A DNA stretch of 8,498 nt from JAYVJM01 sp043769275 (GTDB lineage: Bacteria > Pseudomonadota > Gammaproteobacteria > Pseudomonadales > UBA7239). The notes under the pieces were generated by a model, which was not told the origin of the DNA, did not search any database, and worked only from the letters and a program-made list of their open reading frames with translations. Each line of letters starts with the position of its first letter. The first letter of the stretch is position 1. The position numbers and the translations under genes are program-made. Positions 7,201 through 8,498 of the stretch are shown in pieces. The stretch lies in the NCBI GenBank assembly GCA_043769275.1, contig JAYVJM010000014.1, positions 1 to 8,498 on the forward strand. The letters are read 5' to 3'.

Positions 7201-7961
7201 TGTTTGCCGACGCACAAGAAATGCTGGCAGACATCATCAAACATAAACGGCTAACCGCCAGCGCCGTGTTTGGCCTGTTCCCCGCCAATCAAGTCAATGC
7301 CGATGACGTTGAAATTTACAGCGATGAAAGTCGCCAAAAAGTGCTCGCCACACAACACCACATTCGTCAGCAAAATCAAAAAGCAGAAGACAGCCCGCTG
7401 TACTCTTTAGCGGATTTCGTTGCGTCAAAAGAATCTGGCATTAACGATTACATCGGCGCATTTGTCGTCACCACCGGCACGGGCTGTGATGAGCTAGCCA
7501 AAGCCTATGAGGCACAGGGCGACGACTATTCTTCGATTATGGTGAAAGCCTTGGCCGACCGCTTGGCAGAAGCCTTTGCCGAACAGTTACACCAGCGCGT
7601 GCGCCGTGAATTTTGGGGCTATGCGCAAACAGAAAGCCTTAGCAGTGATGAAATTATCCGCGAAAAATATCGCGGCATACGCCCCGCTCCTGGCTACCCT
7701 GCTTGCCCAGACCACACCGAAAAGCGCAAATTATTTGATCTACTTTCAGCAGAAAAAAAGGCAGGCGTGATACTGACGGAATCCTTCGCCATGCTGCCTG
7801 CAGCGAGCGTGAGCGGCTGGTATTTTTCACACCCAAAAGCACGGTATTTTGCTACTGGAAAAATCACAAAAGACCAAGTGGAATCACTGGCGCAACGCAA
7901 AGGCAAAACGGCAGGGGAAGTGGAGCGCGACCTTTCACCAGTGCTGGCTTACGATAATTGA
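4263..7961 (+). CDS. metH: Cobalamin-dependent methionine synthase (5-methyltetrahydrofolate--homocysteine methyltransferase)
   Basis: The enzyme transfers the methyl group of 5-methyl-THF via cobalamin to homocysteine, making methionine and THF in the cytoplasm. All four modules are present over 1232 residues, close to the E. coli length. The homocysteine module (about 15-330) has zinc ligands Cys248 (LNCALGG) and Cys311/Cys312 (GGCCGS). The pterin module (about 355-620) has VGERCNVTGS. The cobalamin cap and Rossmann module (about 650-885) carries D759-x-H761-x-x-G, S806-x-L and GG835-836, so His761 is the cobalt ligand. The AdoMet-dependent reactivation domain (about 900-1232) has RPAPGYPACPDH (1140-1151). 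The ribosome binding site is weak (GAAG about 8 nt before the ATG), but the next Met lies inside the conserved DGAMGT motif, so this start is required. It has its own promoter and a candidate operator. The DUF2970 gene follows at 9 bp. The gene looks intact and active. Confidence 0.98.
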   Translation: MSSRPNRTAALKHALSQRILILDGAMGTMVQGYQLQEADYRGTRFANYPSDVKGNNDLLVLTQPQIIREIHRAYLDAGADIVETNTFNSTRASMHDYGMEDLSYEINVAAARLAREVCDAASTPEKPRFVAGVLGPTTKAACNVCDVNDPAKRSITFDELVHDYTESCAALIEGGADIILIETVFDTLNCKAAIFATHQYFETSGIELPIMISGTIPGRDGRTLTGQTVEAFWNSVAHAKPLAVGLNCALGGKEMRPYIEELSRVAGVYVSAHPNAGLPNEMGGYDQTTDEMAEIISDYADSGFINIVGGCCGSTPAHIAAIYAAVQESATRAIPKIEPALRLSGLEAFNVTKESLFVNVGERCNVTGSAKFKRLVMDGTYDQALAVAEEQVNDGAQVIDINMDEAMLDSLYAMKHFSNLIAVEPNIAKVPVMLDSSKWEVIEAGLKCTQGKAIVNSISMKEGVEKFVAQARLCLHYGAAVVVMAFDEKGQADTLQRRIDICRDAYNILVNDIGFNPNDIIFDPNIFAIATGIEEHNNYAVDFIEATRWIKANLTGALVSGGLSNVSFSFRGNNHLREAIHSVFLYHAIKAGLDMAIVNAGQLAVYDDLPTELRDKVEDVVLNRHAGATEALLAIADSYKGDGSSAQKEENLAWREWRVSKRLEHALVQGITAFIVEDTEEARAQSARPLDVIEGPLMDGMNVVGDLFGAGKMFLPQVVKSARVMKQAVAHLTPFIEAAKAEGGRQTNGKIVMATVKGDVHDIGKNIVGVVLGCNNYDVVDLGVMVPCDKILAAAIEHKADIIGLSGLITPSLDEMVHIAKEMQRTGVKIPLMIGGATTSKAHTSVKIEPQYINNQVVYVPDASRAVGVASNLLSSELRDQFVADTRAEYEKVRERTAKRRAGENYVAYTDAVSTGGKLDWDDYLPPVPKQLGIHVLENYPLETLVDFIDWTPFFITWELAGKYPNILKDEVVGEAARTLFADAQEMLADIIKHKRLTASAVFGLFPANQVNADDVEIYSDESRQKVLATQHHIRQQNQKAEDSPLYSLADFVASKESGINDYIGAFVVTTGTGCDELAKAYEAQGDDYSSIMVKALADRLAEAFAEQLHQRVRREFWGYAQTESLSSDEIIREKYRGIRPAPGYPACPDHTEKRKLFDLLSAEKKAGVILTESFAMLPAASVSGWYFSHPKARYFATGKITKDQVESLAQRKGKTAGEVERDLSPVLAYDN

Positions 7962-7970
7962 GAAGCAGTT

Positions 7971-8195
7971 ATGACAGAGCAACAGGAACCACAAAAAGAA
8001 AAACCCAGACTAAAAGACATTATTTTGAGCACCGTTTGCGCCGCTTTTGGCGTGCAGAGCAGCAAAAATCGTAAACGCGACTTTGTCGGCGGTAATTTTA
8101 AAATCTATGTCATTTCAGGGATTATTTTTGTAGTGCTATTTATCGGTACGGTGATTGTGATTGTGAATACAATTTTAAAAAATGCAGGAGTGTAA
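7971..8195 (+). CDS. DUF2970-family small membrane protein
   Basis: This 74-residue protein has a charged N-terminus, then AAFGVQSSKNRKRDF (24-38), which I recognise as the DUF2970 signature (a FGVQS-x-NR-x-RDF type motif). One strongly hydrophobic helix (about 45-68) follows. It is predicted to be a single-pass inner-membrane protein with its basic motif on the cytoplasmic side. The function of the family is unknown. The ATG lies 9 bp after the metH stop, and its GAGAAG ribosome binding site (7960-7965) overlaps that stop codon, so translation is probably coupled to metH and the two share a transcript. No clear terminator follows. The family call is from memory of the motif. Confidence 0.8.
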   Translation: MTEQQEPQKEKPRLKDIILSTVCAAFGVQSSKNRKRDFVGGNFKIYVISGIIFVVLFIGTVIVIVNTILKNAGV

Positions 8196-8298
8196 AAAGC
8201 CTTAGCCATACCACCCTAGCAGCTAGCAAGAGGCACGCCATCGACTTATCTAATTAAAGCGGTTTATGCCGCAGAACACAGCTTAATACCGCTGGAGT
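8196..8298. other. Intergenic region between the DUF2970 gene and the insertion sequence
   Basis: No gene is seen. There is a short CTAGC-A-GCTAG palindrome (8217-8227 area) and a 4-bp GCGG/CCGC stem (8259-8272), neither followed by a T tract. I therefore cannot name a terminator for the metH transcript; the insertion may have displaced it. Confidence 0.4.
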
Positions 8299-8498
8299 TG
8301 ACCTTGCCCCCGAAAAACGTACTCCATAGCTGGAGTTAAAATTCAGCAATTGGAGAGACATTGTGAACGACAGAAAACAAAAGCAAGCGCGTGGCAAATA
8401 TACCCTTGAATTCAAACTTGAAGCGGTTCGGGTAGTCAAAGGTGGTCAGCCGCTGACTGATACAGCCAAGATATTGGACATACCCAAGCAGACATTGG
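8299..8498 (+). mobile_element. Left part of an IS3-family insertion sequence (cut by the window end)
   Basis: TGACCTTGCCCCCGAAAAA starting at 8299 has the form of terminal repeats I associate with IS3-family elements (TGACCTGCCCCC-type), and it lies 64 nt before the orfA start, a normal distance. The other end, the orfB frame and any target duplication lie outside the window, so the exact boundary is a proposal. Inside the end is a small perfect dyad, ACTCCA-TAGC-TGGAGT (8321-8336). Confidence 0.6.
8363..8498 (+). CDS. IS3-family transposase OrfA, N-terminal part (partial)
   Basis: The frame starts at GTG 8363, 5 nt after GGAGAG (8352-8357), and runs open to the window end (45 codons). The translation includes RGKYTLEFKLEAVRVVKGGQ followed by PLTDTAKILDIPKQTL, the helix-turn-helix region typical of OrfA of IS3-type elements (HTH_Tnp_1/transposase_8). 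OrfA binds the IS ends and is normally joined by ribosomal frameshifting to the OrfB DDE catalytic part, which would lie beyond the window. The visible part shows no damage. Confidence 0.85.
   Translation, partial: MNDRKQKQARGKYTLEFKLEAVRVVKGGQPLTDTAKILDIPKQTL

Overview
The window looks like a chromosomal segment from a gammaproteobacterium. MetH and the HtrA-like protease are of proteobacterial type, a DUF2970 gene follows metH, a DUF3313-like lipoprotein remnant is present, and the promoters are of the TGCTAGAAT + GC-rich discriminator type. I would guess the Cellvibrio/marine Pseudomonadales side of the class, but this is an impression from gene content and not a demonstrated placement. 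I see no tRNA, rRNA, CRISPR array or riboswitch.

Layout. Positions 1-605 are a decayed, gene-poor stretch. It holds a long imperfect inverted repeat (24-83) and, on the minus strand, the remains of a small lipoprotein gene. That gene's start codon region carries a perfect 16-bp tandem duplication that throws the frame off, and its 3' part is missing. Positions 606-1637 (minus) encode an SDR-type NAD(P)-binding epimerase/dehydratase-like protein. A divergent intergenic region (1638-1760) separates it from a plus-strand pair: a TauE/SafE-family membrane permease (1761-2558), then a secreted HtrA/Deg-like serine protease with an intact His-Asp-Ser triad (2612-4084). Next comes metH (4263-7961), the full-length cobalamin-dependent methionine synthase, preceded by its own promoter and by a perfect 17-bp inverted repeat that overlaps the -35 element. 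A small one-helix DUF2970 protein (7971-8195) follows at 9 bp and is probably translationally coupled to metH. The right edge (about 8299-8498) enters an IS3-family insertion sequence, with one probable terminal end and the first 45 codons of its orfA.

Function and regulation. metH is the metabolic core of the window: it regenerates methionine from homocysteine using methyltetrahydrofolate and B12. Its putative transcript starts only about 20 nt before the start codon, so no leader riboswitch fits. The perfect dyad at 4184-4221, with an extra half-site at 4155-4162, is therefore best read as a DNA operator for a repressor of methionine or SAH metabolism. tauE and metH share a nearly identical -10/discriminator block. 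The protease and permease may be co-transcribed (53-bp gap), but no shared function is evident.

I did not find a convincing new multi-gene system. The most informative observations are the frameshifting start-codon duplication in the lipoprotein remnant and the metH operator dyad.
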